In this document: in pieces, positions 44,540 to 53,622 of the stretch
Layout: each line of letters opens with the position of its first letter
Numbering within the stretch: the stretch's first letter is position 1
NCBI RefSeq assembly: GCF_000392615.1
Contig: NZ_KB933398.1
Span: 1,774,182 to 1,838,181, forward strand
Source of the DNA: Lysinibacillus sphaericus OT4b.31
Lineage (GTDB): Bacteria > Bacillota > Bacilli > Bacillales_A > Planococcaceae
Direction: 5' to 3'
DNA: 64,000 nucleotides
Notes under the pieces: generated by a model
Database searches by the model: none
Told to the model about the DNA's origin: nothing
Seen by the model: only the letters and a program-made list of their open reading frames with translations
Translations under genes and position numbers: made by a program

Positions 44540-45043
44540 TTAACGTCTGCTTTTTCTTTGTTTACTTTCTTGTCGCTCAGCAAGAATATGTGAGCGATCA
44601 CGTAGCATATGTTTATGAAGAAGATAGTCGTGATTATTTGACGGTAAAAGTTGTATACGTACAACGGTTAGTTCTTGCAATGTTGGGCTGATCGGTAGTT
44701 GAAAAGCTTGAAAGGACTTGCCCTTTTGAATAGTAGCGATTGTTTCCTTTAGTAGTGTGAGAAGCTTTTCATAGTCAATTTCAGTAACAAAAATATGACC
44801 AACATTGTCCTGAAGATTATGCAATGATTTTTGCAGGATTCGAACTGCGCCAGTAAAGTTGCCACGTCGCCAATGATAGAGACCAGTTGCGAGCTGTACA
44901 TAACCAACAAGTGGATGGTTTTTATCACCTGGAGCAATGTCTTTCCAATACTCCTCTAACACTTCGTGGCATTCGAAATAATCACCATTGCCATTGAAAT
45001 AGGCACAGTAATCGATAAATAAAGTATGATGCTGTGGATGCAT
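44540..45043 (-). CDS. ypuF: DUF309 protein YpuF
   Basis: 167 residues. The DUF309 signature HEVLEEYWK lies within YFECHEVLEEYWKDIAPGDK, and VQLATGLYHWRRGNFTGAVR follows. These helical proteins have unknown function. It is next to scpA as ypuF is in B. subtilis, but here on the opposite strand (divergent from scpA). The C-terminal 30 residues are basic and variable. Confidence 0.85.
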   Translation of the reverse strand: MHPQHHTLFIDYCAYFNGNGDYFECHEVLEEYWKDIAPGDKNHPLVGYVQLATGLYHWRRGNFTGAVRILQKSLHNLQDNVGHIFVTEIDYEKLLTLLKETIATIQKGKSFQAFQLPISPTLQELTVVRIQLLPSNNHDYLLHKHMLRDRSHILAERQESKQRKSRR

Positions 45044-45212
45044 TTTGAACTCCTTTCCACTATACTAAAACGTGAACTTAACTTTATGCAGTTGGTTTTT
45101 AGGCACGTATTGCATAAAATTGAAGCTTCCAACTGATGTCGTAGTTGTTTTTGCTCCGCAAGGACGACAACTAAATGGAGGCGTAATTGAAAGAATGTCA
45201 GGGTGGTAAACA

Positions 45213-45992
45213 ATGTCTTATGAAGTAAAATTAGAAGCCTTTTCAGGGCCTCTTGATTTATTATTGCATTTAATTCACAGATTGGAAATTGATATCTATG
45301 ATATTCCAATGGCTGAAATTACACAACAATATATCGACCATATACATGCTATGCAGGTACTAGAGTTAAATGAGGCGAGTGAGTACTTAGTGATGGCCGC
45401 AACGCTGTTGGCCATTAAAAGCCGTATGTTATTACCGATTCATGAAGGAGAGCTAGAGGATGCCGATTTAGAAGTTGACGGACCCGACCCTCGTGAAGAA
45501 CTTGTACAACGATTAATAGAATATAAGAAATACAAAGAGGCGGCAAGTAACTTGCAAGAGCTTGAGTCCGATCGGGCACAGGTGTTTACGCGACCACCAG
45601 CAGACTTATCTGGATTAGCTTCAGATGAGCAAATGGCGTTATTTGATTTGAACGTCAATATTTATGATATGCTCGGGGCTTTTCAAAAGCTGATGCGCAG
45701 AAAAAAATTAAAAAAGCCACTAAAGACGACTGTTGCTAGGCAAGAGCGTTCAGTGAGGGATCAAATGCGTTCTGTTGTTCATTCATTACGTTCGACAGGT
45801 GGACGTGCGTCATTTTTCGAGCTTTTCCCCTATGAAGATAAGCCAACGCTTATTTTGACGTTTTTATCCTTACTAGAGCTGATGAAACGCCAAGTGGTCA
45901 TCGTACAGCAGGACGGTAATTTTGAAGAACTAATGGTCACATTACAGAAGGAGGAATGGGATGATGAAGAAAACAATGATACTACAAAGTAG
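45213..45992 (+). CDS. scpA: Segregation and condensation protein ScpA (kleisin)
   Basis: 259 residues. ScpA bridges the SMC dimer and ScpB to form bacterial condensin. The N-terminal helical domain starts YEVKLEAFSGPLDLLLHLIH; the C-terminal winged helix includes ASFFELFPYEDKPTLILTFL. The two are joined by the acidic linker typical of kleisins. It starts with AGGGTGG eight bases upstream and overlaps scpB by 32 bp. Confidence 0.95.
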   Translation: MSYEVKLEAFSGPLDLLLHLIHRLEIDIYDIPMAEITQQYIDHIHAMQVLELNEASEYLVMAATLLAIKSRMLLPIHEGELEDADLEVDGPDPREELVQRLIEYKKYKEAASNLQELESDRAQVFTRPPADLSGLASDEQMALFDLNVNIYDMLGAFQKLMRRKKLKKPLKTTVARQERSVRDQMRSVVHSLRSTGGRASFFELFPYEDKPTLILTFLSLLELMKRQVVIVQQDGNFEELMVTLQKEEWDDEENNDTTK

Positions 45993-46557
45993 AATAGAAG
46001 CTTTATTATTTGTCGTTGGAGATGATGGCTTAACTATAAAGCAATTAGCGCAACTATTGAGTGAGGCAGAAGAATTTGTTGCACAAACAATGGAATCACT
46101 GCGTACAACATACGACGAAGATTCGGCTAGAGGCATTACCATAAAAGAAATTGCAGGGGTGTATCAGTTAACGACAAAGCATGAGCTAGCTGATACAATT
46201 CAAAGATTAGTAGAGAATCCAACAGCGCAATCATTATCCCAGGCCTCACTTGAGGTATTGGCTATTGTGGCATATAAGCAACCAATCCCACGCGTTGCTA
46301 TTGAGGATTTACGCGGCGTGAAATGTGAGCGACCATTGCAAACACTGGCCTCAAGAGGGCTTGTCAAAGAGGTAGGCCGTTCAGAAGGAACAGGACGTGC
46401 CATTTTATATGGCACAACAAAAGAGTTCTTAAACTACTTTGGTTTAAATAGTATTGAAGAAATGCCTCCTTTACCTGAGGAGGAACAAGGTGAAACAGAG
46501 CAAGAAACCGATTTATTTATGACGAAATTCCAAGAAACATTTAGTGGCGTAAAGTAA
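45961..46557 (+). CDS. scpB: Segregation and condensation protein ScpB
   Basis: 198 residues with two winged-helix domains: ALLFVVGDDGLTIKQLAQLL and LEVLAIVAYKQPIPRVAIED, RGLVKEVGRSEGTGRAILYG. It dimerises and binds the ScpA linker. GGAGGAATGGG precedes ATGATG; the second Met (45964) is equally possible. The C-terminal tail is acidic and probably flexible. No terminator is obvious in the 215-bp gap to dacB, which holds nothing else that I recognise. Confidence 0.94.
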   Translation: MMKKTMILQSRIEALLFVVGDDGLTIKQLAQLLSEAEEFVAQTMESLRTTYDEDSARGITIKEIAGVYQLTTKHELADTIQRLVENPTAQSLSQASLEVLAIVAYKQPIPRVAIEDLRGVKCERPLQTLASRGLVKEVGRSEGTGRAILYGTTKEFLNYFGLNSIEEMPPLPEEEQGETEQETDLFMTKFQETFSGVK

Positions 46558-46772
46558 CGTTAGAAAAAAGGCATAGTGCTCCGTTATCTTCTACAAGCGT
46601 TGACCACAAAAATGGTTGTTATGAGGAAATGATCTTTTGTGTTGAGCACCCAAAGTGAGTGTAAGTTCTTTTACTTTCATACGAAATTCTATAGGACCTC
46701 AGGTAGATGTGCTTTGATTTAAACTGAAAATAAGAACCAATAATTTCAAATCATTTAATAAGGAGTGGCTCG

Positions 46773-47843
46773 TTGCTTCGGTTAGTACGTCTTATGGTGT
46801 TGATGTTGTTAGTGGGGTTTTTGATGTTTCCGGCAACCGGTGTGGCAAGAGGTGGTAGCGGACATGTCGTCTTGGATGGTGATACTGGTCGTGTTTTAAA
46901 AGGTGTAAATAGTGATGCACGACTGCCGATCGCAAGCTTAACAAAAATTTGGACGGCACTTGTCGCTATTGAAAATAGTGACCTTCAAGATGAGGTGGTA
47001 ATATCACCGAACGCTGCGATGGCTGAGGGATCATCCATTTACTTGCAGGCAGGTGAAACAGTTACTGTAGAAACACTGTTACATGGTTTAATGTTACGTT
47101 CAGGCAATGATGCGGCAACTGCATTAGCCGAGCACGTAGGTGGATCTGTTGAAGGATTTGTACGTTTAATGAACGAACGAGCTCTGATTGCCGGTCTCAC
47201 GAATACAGTTTTTATGAATCCGTCTGGTTTACATCATGACCAGCATTTATCATCTGCGAGGGATACGGCTGAAATGTTACGGGTTGCACTTCAAAATAAA
47301 ACCTTTGAAAAGATTGCTTCAACGGTCTTATATCGAGCAAATACAGTAAATGGCATGTTGTGGGAAAATAAACATCGGTTACTACGAGAAGGTTCAGGGG
47401 TTGCAACTGAAATAGATGACGAGGCAGAGCAGCCTGTCAGTTCATTGAAATCTGCAACAGGTTCTGCCTTTGCAGGAAAGACTGGCTTTACAAAGGTAGC
47501 AGGACGCACACTCGCAACCGCCTTTCAAAAGGACGGGCAAACCTGTATCGTTGTCACATTAAATGAATCGGATGACTGGAATATACACCGAGGTTTAGCC
47601 AATTCAGTGTGGCAAAATTACAACATGGAGACGGTTGTGAAGAAGGGCAAATATAATGTGAACGATAAACTGGCCATTCGTTTAGAGCAACCGATTCGTT
47701 TGCAGTTAAACAAAGAGGAAAAAGCGGCAGTAAGGCAAGTGCTACAGGTTTCTAGAAAACGCAAGGAAGCTGTACTTTCCATTTTTATCGGCGAAGAACG
47801 TATTTATGCAACTCCTGTAATTGTAGAATCAGCGGATCGTTAA
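46773..47843 (+). CDS. dacB: D-alanyl-D-alanine carboxypeptidase DacB (PBP5*)
   Basis: 356 residues with a signal peptide (cleavage near residue 25). Penicillin-binding motifs are Ser55-Leu-Thr-Lys58, Ser110-Gly-Asn112 and Lys236-Thr-Gly238, so the enzyme should be active. It trims spore cortex stem peptides in B. subtilis, where dacB is transcribed in the mother cell. An unusual Ser/Ala/Glu-rich insertion of about 25 residues (about 206-233) precedes KTG. The start is TTG with AAGGAG seven bases upstream. Position between scpB and rluB supports DacB over DacA or DacF; spmA and spmB, its usual partners, are missing. Confidence 0.88.
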   Translation: MLRLVRLMVLMLLVGFLMFPATGVARGGSGHVVLDGDTGRVLKGVNSDARLPIASLTKIWTALVAIENSDLQDEVVISPNAAMAEGSSIYLQAGETVTVETLLHGLMLRSGNDAATALAEHVGGSVEGFVRLMNERALIAGLTNTVFMNPSGLHHDQHLSSARDTAEMLRVALQNKTFEKIASTVLYRANTVNGMLWENKHRLLREGSGVATEIDDEAEQPVSSLKSATGSAFAGKTGFTKVAGRTLATAFQKDGQTCIVVTLNESDDWNIHRGLANSVWQNYNMETVVKKGKYNVNDKLAIRLEQPIRLQLNKEEKAAVRQVLQVSRKRKEAVLSIFIGEERIYATPVIVESADR

Positions 47844-47863
47844 AAGCGATGCGCTGTTTTTTT
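47831..47863 (+). terminator. Terminator after dacB
   Basis: AGCGGATCG pairs with CGATGCGCT (one mismatch), with seven T residues after it. The left arm covers the last codons of dacB. Confidence 0.75.
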
Positions 47864-48294
47864 AATTCCTCTCAAACGTAATGGCACCCTCATTGAAAAT
47901 AAATTTGCTCCAAAATGAATAATCTTGAACAGTTACCATAGTGGTGGCTTTTTTGCAGTGAATGCTATTTCGCAGGCCATTCATTTTTTAACGGTGCTTT
48001 TCACAATAAAAATTAGCCTATTTACGACAGCAATGTGTTAAAGCATCTTTCGATATAAATGGAAAAACAAGGGGAATATAGATCAACGTCAACTACAAAT
48101 TAGAGAGAAACCAGTAAATGATAAACTATTTCGAATACTCGTATTACTTGTGTATAATTAGTTTTCCTTTAATAATGAACAAAAGTATGACATAATTTTC
48201 ACAGATTAACGGGAAAAATAACCTTATGCTTTATATGAATGAAAGTGAAGGTTTTTGGCGGATGCCAAGGTGAATTTAAACTAGAGGTGAAACA
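47864..48294. other. Gap where spmA-spmB would be expected
   Basis: About 430 bp without a credible gene or gene relic. In B. subtilis this interval holds spmA and spmB. Only AT-rich sequence, a possible TATAAT at 48154-48159 and the GAGGTGAAAC site of rluB are visible. Confidence 0.55.
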
Positions 48295-49026
48295 ATGGAA
48301 AGATTACAAAAGGTCATTGCTTATGCAGGTGTTGCATCAAGGCGTAAAGCGGAGCAATTGATAGTAGAAGGTAAAGTAAAGGTCAACGGTGTTGTGGTAC
48401 GTGAGCTTGGCACAAAGGTGGCTAACTCAGATACAATTGAGGTTGAAGGCGTAAAACTTGAAAAAGAGGATAAAGTATATTATTTACTCTATAAACCACG
48501 CGGTACGATTTCAGCTGTGACGGACGATAAAGGACGCAAAACTGTCACAGATTTATTTAAGCATATTCCGCAACGTATTTTTCCAGTAGGACGTCTTGAT
48601 TATGATACATCTGGGTTATTGCTATTGACAAATGATGGTGAATTTTCCTATATGTTGACACATCCTAAGTTTAAAATTGACAAAACGTACATTGCACGTG
48701 TCAAAGGTGTGCCAACAATCGAAGGCTTAAAAAAGCTACAGCGTGGTATTCAGTTAGAGGATGGCAAAACAGCGCCAGCGAAAGTGAGTATGACATCTTT
48801 TGACGAGCAAGCGGGTAAGGCAATTTGTGAAATTACTATTCATGAAGGGCGTAACCGCCAAGTACGTCGCATGTTCGAGGCAATCGGTACACCTGTTGTC
48901 AAGCTGAAACGTGAGCGCTTTGCCTTTTTAGATCTTTATGCCCTAACACCAGGAGAATACCGTGAATTGTCCAAGCATGAAGTGAAGCAACTACGTGTGT
49001 TAGCTGAAACTGGACAGCTCGGCTAA
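48295..49026 (+). CDS. rluB: 23S rRNA pseudouridine synthase RluB
   Basis: 243 residues. An N-terminal S4 domain (ERLQKVIAYAGVASRRKAEQ) is followed by the pseudouridine synthase core with the catalytic Asp in PVGRLDYDTSGLLLLTNDG. EGRNRQVRRMFEAIG is the RsuA/RluB signature. It modifies helix 80 region of 23S rRNA. It lies between dacB and the res operon, as in B. subtilis, and ends with its own terminator. Confidence 0.94.
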   Translation: MERLQKVIAYAGVASRRKAEQLIVEGKVKVNGVVVRELGTKVANSDTIEVEGVKLEKEDKVYYLLYKPRGTISAVTDDKGRKTVTDLFKHIPQRIFPVGRLDYDTSGLLLLTNDGEFSYMLTHPKFKIDKTYIARVKGVPTIEGLKKLQRGIQLEDGKTAPAKVSMTSFDEQAGKAICEITIHEGRNRQVRRMFEAIGTPVVKLKRERFAFLDLYALTPGEYRELSKHEVKQLRVLAETGQLG

Positions 49027-49040
49027 ATGAACATTTGATG

Positions 49041-49089
49041 AAGAAAGTGAACATACCGCTATACGTATAGTGTGTTTTTCACTTTCTTT
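49041..49089 (+). terminator. Terminator between rluB and resA
   Basis: GAAAGTGAA pairs with TTCACTTTC around an inner CTATACGTATAG helix; a T run lies inside the right arm. It separates rluB from the res transcription unit. Confidence 0.7.
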
Positions 49090-49147
49090 GTGGTGAAAAC
49101 GTTCATAAATCATTCATAATAAATAGCTAAGCTAATTTGTATCATTT

Positions 49148-49156
49148 TGCTATAAT
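49148..49156 (+). promoter_or_regulatory. Extended -10 promoter of the res operon
   Basis: TGCTATAAT is a perfect extended -10. The -35 region is poor, which would suit an activator such as ResD. The predicted start near 49163 leaves a 230-base untranslated leader before resA. Confidence 0.6.
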
Positions 49157-49174
49157 AGGTGAGAATAGTACACC

Positions 49175-49377
49175 TTATTTAATTTCGTCCAGCATCAATG
49201 CTGAATAAAATTAAATCCTCGCAGCTGTCACAGATATTTTTTTTGCTAAAAATAGTGGCAGCAGTAATTCTTTAAGACCGAAAGCGAATCGGTAGGTACG
49301 TAATTTATAATGTGGACGCGTGTTTTTCAGTGTGAAAGCAAGAGCGTCGGCGGAAATTACTCCGAGGGGTAATTAAG
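49175..49377 (+). promoter_or_regulatory. Multi-hairpin leader upstream of resA
   Basis: Five inverted repeats follow one another. TTTAATTT...CAGCAT/ATGCTG...AAATTAAA (49175-49214). GCTGTCAC/GTGGCAGC with inner TATTTTT/AAAAATA (about 49223-49264). ACCGA/TCGGT around AAGCGAA (about 49287-49303). GACGC/GCGTC enclosing a 25-base loop (about 49314-49348). AATTACTCC/GGGGTAATT (about 49358-49377), just before the resA ribosome binding site. It cannot be fitted to a riboswitch class I know. A regulatory RNA is inferred from structure and position only. Confidence 0.5.
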
Positions 49378-49392
49378 AGGGAGGTTATTAAC

Positions 49393-49926
49393 TTGGAGAA
49401 AAAGAAGAAACGTCTCGTAACACGAACAGTTATTTTAGTAATTTTAGCGCTAGCGATTGGTTACACAGTATACGGAACGGCAACAAAGGAGAAAGTAGAG
49501 TTAGTAGCAGTTGGCTCTGAAGCACCAGACTTCACGTTAGTAGATTTAAACGGTGAAAAACATAAACTGTCTGATTATAGAGGACAGGGGGTATTTTTGA
49601 ACTTCTGGGGAACGTGGTGTAAGCCTTGTGAAAAGGAAATGCCTGCAATGGACAACCAATACCAAATCTATAAAGATCAAGGTGTACAAACGTTAGCTGT
49701 GAACATTGCACAAACAGATTTCGAAGTGCAAAGCTTTGTTGATAAATATGAATTATCATTTCCAGTAGTTATCGACAAAACGAAGAGCGTTATGACTGCG
49801 TATAACGTCGGAAATTTACCAGCTACCATTATGATTGATCCAGAAGGTAAGGTAGCAAAAATTATTACAGGTGAAATGTCGGAGGCGAATATCGCTTCTT
49901 ACATGGAATTAGTAAAGCCAGAATAA
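49393..49926 (+). CDS. resA: Thiol-disulfide oxidoreductase ResA
   Basis: 177 residues. A membrane anchor (about 11-28) is followed by a thioredoxin fold with the active-site pair Cys76-Lys-Pro-Cys79 in NFWGTWCKPCEKEMPAM. It keeps the haem-binding cysteines of apocytochrome c reduced outside the membrane. The start is TTG, nine bases after GAGGGAGG. First gene of resABC. Confidence 0.93.
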   Translation: MEKKKKRLVTRTVILVILALAIGYTVYGTATKEKVELVAVGSEAPDFTLVDLNGEKHKLSDYRGQGVFLNFWGTWCKPCEKEMPAMDNQYQIYKDQGVQTLAVNIAQTDFEVQSFVDKYELSFPVVIDKTKSVMTAYNVGNLPATIMIDPEGKVAKIITGEMSEANIASYMELVKPE

Positions 49927-49939
49927 GGAGTAAATGACG

Positions 49940-51613
49940 ATGGAAAATATCACTTGTGCTTGTGGTCATAGTAACCCATACGGCACGAAGCTATGTGAAA
50001 AATGTGGTCGTCCTTTAACTGAAGAAGAAAAGCAAAATAAAGTGGTCGACATGCGATATGATGGTACCGCTATTCGCTCTAAAACTTACAACAAATCGAT
50101 TGTTGATAAGATTTGGAATTTCTTCTCAAGTGTAAAAGTTGGGATATCGTTAATTATTATCACATTGATTGCTGCTTCAATCGGAACATTACTACCGCAA
50201 GAGTTTTACGTAAATGCCTCGGACGTGAACAAAGAGGCTTATTACGAAGACGTATATGGAATATTCGGTAAAGTTTATTATGCATTAGGGCTTTCTGATT
50301 TATATAGCTCTTGGTGGTTCCAAATTTTGGTTGGGATGCTTGGCGTATCCATTATTATTGCCAGTCTAGACCGTGGATTACCACTTTATAAGTCATTAAA
50401 AAATCAACGTGTCAAACGCCATGAAAGTTTCATGAAGCGTCAGCGTATTGTTGCAGAGGGACAAGTAACAGCAAGCGCAGCAGACACGCTTGATAAGGTT
50501 GAAAAGAAAATGACCGAGATGAAATATAATGTTCGACGAGATGGCAGTGCACTTCTTGCAGAAAAAGGTCGTTTTTCTCGTTACGGTCCGTACATAAACC
50601 ATGTCGGCCTAATTCTCTTTTTAGGCGGGGTTATGCTACGTTTAGTCCCTGGTTTCTATGTCGATGAATCGATATGGGTTCGTGAAGGTGAAACACGTGC
50701 AGTTACTGGCATGGACGGTTATTTTATTGAAAATCGTGATTTTATTTTAGAAACACATGATAATACACCACAAGGTGAACAGCTTAAGCAAGGCGTGAAT
50801 GTTGTTGCGAAAAACTTCCAAACAGATATTACATTATACAAACAACATGAAAACGCGATTGCTGGCGATACAGAAAATCTTGAAAAAGTAAGAGATTATT
50901 CGATTCGTGTCAATCACCCATTAAAAGAAGAAGGGTTTGCTGTCTACCAAATGGACTATCGTCTCAACGAATTGAAGCAAATGAATTTTCAATTAATAAA
51001 TAAAGCAACTGAGCAATCATTTGGTACTGTAGAAATTGATTTAACCAATCCTAAAAAAGAGTATGATTTAGGAAATGGTGTATCTGTAAAACTACTTCTC
51101 TACACACCAGACTTCTCTGGGTTTGAAGATGGTGTACCACAAACGGCAACGTCCGTTCCAAATAATCCGGCATTTTTATTTGATATGACGACACCAGAAA
51201 CACCAGAGGGCGAAACAAGCTTTGTTGAGATAAAAAATACAATTGAGCCACTTGGTGAAAACCAATACAAAATGAAATTTGTAAGTGTGGAAACACGTGA
51301 TATGTCTGGATTTACAGTTCGTAAAGACCGCACAATTCCTATTTTATTTGTTGGTGGAATTATTTTCATGATTGGTGTAGCTATTGGGTCTTATTGGAAT
51401 CACCGACGTCTATGGCTACAAGTAGAACCTGATGGTCGTGTGGTAATGGCTGCGCATGTAAACAAAAATATGTTTAGCATGAAAAAAGATTTAGATGCCG
51501 TGACTGCCTTTGCTGGTCTACCGCAATATATAGATCAGTTAGAGAAGACAGAAGAAGGCGAACAGTCCACAGATAGTGGCATTAATGAAAAGGAAGGTGA
51601 CAACACCTTATGA
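49940..51613 (+). CDS. resB: Cytochrome c biogenesis protein ResB
   Basis: 557 residues from ATG 49940, nine bases after AGGAG; an ATG at 49934 is too close. An N-terminal Cys4 zinc-ribbon-like segment ([18 protein letters not shown]) is typical of Bacillus ResB. Four membrane helices (about 60-85, 125-150, 210-230 and 470-495) and a large extracytoplasmic domain between the third and fourth follow. With ResC it forms the system II haem transfer and ligation complex. It overlaps resC by four bases. Confidence 0.92.
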   Translation: MENITCACGHSNPYGTKLCEKCGRPLTEEEKQNKVVDMRYDGTAIRSKTYNKSIVDKIWNFFSSVKVGISLIIITLIAASIGTLLPQEFYVNASDVNKEAYYEDVYGIFGKVYYALGLSDLYSSWWFQILVGMLGVSIIIASLDRGLPLYKSLKNQRVKRHESFMKRQRIVAEGQVTASAADTLDKVEKKMTEMKYNVRRDGSALLAEKGRFSRYGPYINHVGLILFLGGVMLRLVPGFYVDESIWVREGETRAVTGMDGYFIENRDFILETHDNTPQGEQLKQGVNVVAKNFQTDITLYKQHENAIAGDTENLEKVRDYSIRVNHPLKEEGFAVYQMDYRLNELKQMNFQLINKATEQSFGTVEIDLTNPKKEYDLGNGVSVKLLLYTPDFSGFEDGVPQTATSVPNNPAFLFDMTTPETPEGETSFVEIKNTIEPLGENQYKMKFVSVETRDMSGFTVRKDRTIPILFVGGIIFMIGVAIGSYWNHRRLWLQVEPDGRVVMAAHVNKNMFSMKKDLDAVTAFAGLPQYIDQLEKTEEGEQSTDSGINEKEGDNTL

Positions 51614-52791
51614 GTTTGATTGACTTAAGTGGAAATCTATTATTTGTTGCATTTATAGCCTATCTAGTGGCAACATTACTGTTCGGTGGTGCGATTAAAC
51701 AATCGAATGCGACAGGCAATAACACTGATAAATGGGGCAAGCTCGCGATAGTCGTAACAATACTTGGATTCCTTGCACAGCTTAGCTATTTTATTACACG
51801 TTGGATTCATACAGGGCATGCGCCTGTAAGTAATATGTTTGAATTTACGACTGCCTTCGGAATGTTCATCGTGGCAGCATTCATTTTAATATACTTTATT
51901 TATCGTATGACGGCTCTTGGTTTGGTGGCATTACCTGTAGCATTGTTAATCATTGCTTACGCAGCGATGTTCCCGAATGAAGTTAGTCCACTAGTACCGT
52001 CATTGCAAAGTCACTGGTTAACAATTCACGTAATTACTGCCGCTTTAGGACAATCGATACTAGCAATCAGTGCGGTGGCAGGGCTTATATATTTATTAAA
52101 AGTGGTTGATGTGAAAAAACCTTCAAAGCAACGCTTCTGGCTTGAAGCGGTCATGTTTGGCATCATCGTTGTTGTTGGCTTTGTGCTTGTCACAACGATA
52201 TTTAGTGCTATGGATTATGAATCAACGTACACTTATGTAGATAAAGAAGGTAAGGATCGTCAAATTACCTACAATATGCCGCCAATTTTTGGCATGAATG
52301 AATTTAAGGCGGTAGAAGAACACGGTATGTCGCCATTAGTGGAAATGCATGGCATTATCAATGCAAAAAAATTAACAACGGTTGTTTGGTCATTGTTAGT
52401 AGGTTTAATTCTATACTTATTGATTCGCTTAATTGCACGTCGTCGAATTAGTGCAATATTCCAACCGCTTGTCAAACGAGTAAACTTACAACTACTAGAT
52501 GAAATCGGTTACCGCTCGGTATTAATTGGTTTCCCAGTCTTCACGTTAGGTGCATTAATCTTTGCGATGATTTGGGCGCAAATTGCGTGGAGTCGCTTCT
52601 GGGGTTGGGACCCAAAAGAAGTGTGGGCGCTTATTACATGGCTATTCTATGCAGCATTCCTACACCTACGCCTATCAAAAGGCTGGGAAGGTGAAAGATC
52701 TGCCTGGTTAGCATTAATTGGTTTCGGTATTATTCTATTTAACCTCATTGCTGTTAACCTAATTCTTGCAGGTTTACACTCCTACGCGTAA
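51610..52791 (+). CDS. resC: Cytochrome c biogenesis protein ResC (CcsA type)
   Basis: 393 residues, about eight membrane helices. The tryptophan-rich haem-handling motif is [20 protein letters not shown] near residue 340; conserved His residues flank it. It exports and presents haem for attachment to cytochrome c. The ATG shares ATGA with the resB stop. A terminator follows, so resDE may also use a separate promoter. Confidence 0.94.
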   Translation: MSLIDLSGNLLFVAFIAYLVATLLFGGAIKQSNATGNNTDKWGKLAIVVTILGFLAQLSYFITRWIHTGHAPVSNMFEFTTAFGMFIVAAFILIYFIYRMTALGLVALPVALLIIAYAAMFPNEVSPLVPSLQSHWLTIHVITAALGQSILAISAVAGLIYLLKVVDVKKPSKQRFWLEAVMFGIIVVVGFVLVTTIFSAMDYESTYTYVDKEGKDRQITYNMPPIFGMNEFKAVEEHGMSPLVEMHGIINAKKLTTVVWSLLVGLILYLLIRLIARRRISAIFQPLVKRVNLQLLDEIGYRSVLIGFPVFTLGALIFAMIWAQIAWSRFWGWDPKEVWALITWLFYAAFLHLRLSKGWEGERSAWLALIGFGIILFNLIAVNLILAGLHSYA

Positions 52792-52800
52792 ACGGGAAAC

Positions 52801-52833
52801 GAAAAGCCTTTTCGCCGCAGCGAAAGGGCTTTC
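52801..52833 (+). terminator. Terminator between resC and resD
   Basis: GAAAAGCC and GGCTTTC with inner TTTCGC/GCGAAA form a stem around a short loop, followed by a T-rich tract TTTTCTTTT. Confidence 0.75.
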
Positions 52834-52899
52834 TTTTCTTTTCAAGACGTAAAGTACCATGTACAATAGAGGGTAGAGAAAGATTGGAAGAGAGGGATC

Positions 52900-53622
52900 G
52901 TGACAGTGTCAGAAAATATTTCAGTATTAGTAGTAGACGACGAGGATCGTATTCGCCGCTTATTAAAAATGTATTTAGAGCGTGAAGGATACCAAGTTGA
53001 CGAAGCAGAGAATGGTGAAGAAGCGATCGAGAAATCTTTAGAGAAAGAGTATCACTGTATTTTACTTGATATTATGATGCCTGAAAAAGACGGGCTTGAA
53101 GTGTGTGCAGAAATCCGAGAGCGTGCTGCAACCCCAATTATCTTATTAACTGCCAAGGGCGAGGAAGCGAATCGAGTGCAAGGTTTCGAGCTTGGTGCAG
53201 ATGATTATATTGTAAAACCATTTAGTCCTCGTGAGGTTGTTCTACGTGTGAAGGCAATTTTACGCCGCTCACAAGCATTCTCACCGACGACGAGTGCATC
53301 TACTTCAAAAGATTTAGTTGTATTCCAACACTTAATGATCGATCATGATGCTCACCGTGTAACGGCAGAGGGCATCGAAGTAAATTTAACACCAAAAGAG
53401 TATGAACTACTGTATTTCCTAGCAAAATCTCCAGACAAAGTATTTGACCGTGAACAATTACTTAAAGAAGTTTGGCATTATGATTTCTTTGGGGACCTAC
53501 GTACAGTTGATACACATGTAAAACGTTTACGTGAAAAGCTCAATCGTGTATCAGAAAACGCTGCGAAAATGATTGTCACAGTTTGGGGCGTTGGTTACAA
53601 ATTTGAGGTTGTCAATGAATAG
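52900..53622 (+). CDS. resD: Response regulator ResD
   Basis: About 240 residues: OmpR/PhoB family. The receiver has VLVVDDEDRIRRLLKMYLER, phospho-Asp in CILLDIMMPEKDG and the conserved Lys in DYIVKPFSPRE. The winged helix has LTPKEYELLYFLAKSPDKVF and DLRTVDTHVKRLREKL. ResD activates aerobic and anaerobic respiration genes including resABC. GTG at 52900 lies close to GAGGG; a second GTG at 52906 has better spacing (nine bases) and may be the real start. Confidence 0.94.
   Translation: MTVSENISVLVVDDEDRIRRLLKMYLEREGYQVDEAENGEEAIEKSLEKEYHCILLDIMMPEKDGLEVCAEIRERAATPIILLTAKGEEANRVQGFELGADDYIVKPFSPREVVLRVKAILRRSQAFSPTTSASTSKDLVVFQHLMIDHDAHRVTAEGIEVNLTPKEYELLYFLAKSPDKVFDREQLLKEVWHYDFFGDLRTVDTHVKRLREKLNRVSENAAKMIVTVWGVGYKFEVVNE

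Noticed and set aside
49163-49392. Known riboswitch (c-di-GMP-I or similar) before resA
   Set aside because: A GAAAGCGAA/GGTAGGTA stretch is faintly reminiscent, but the required helices and conserved bases do not line up. I left it as an unassigned structured leader.
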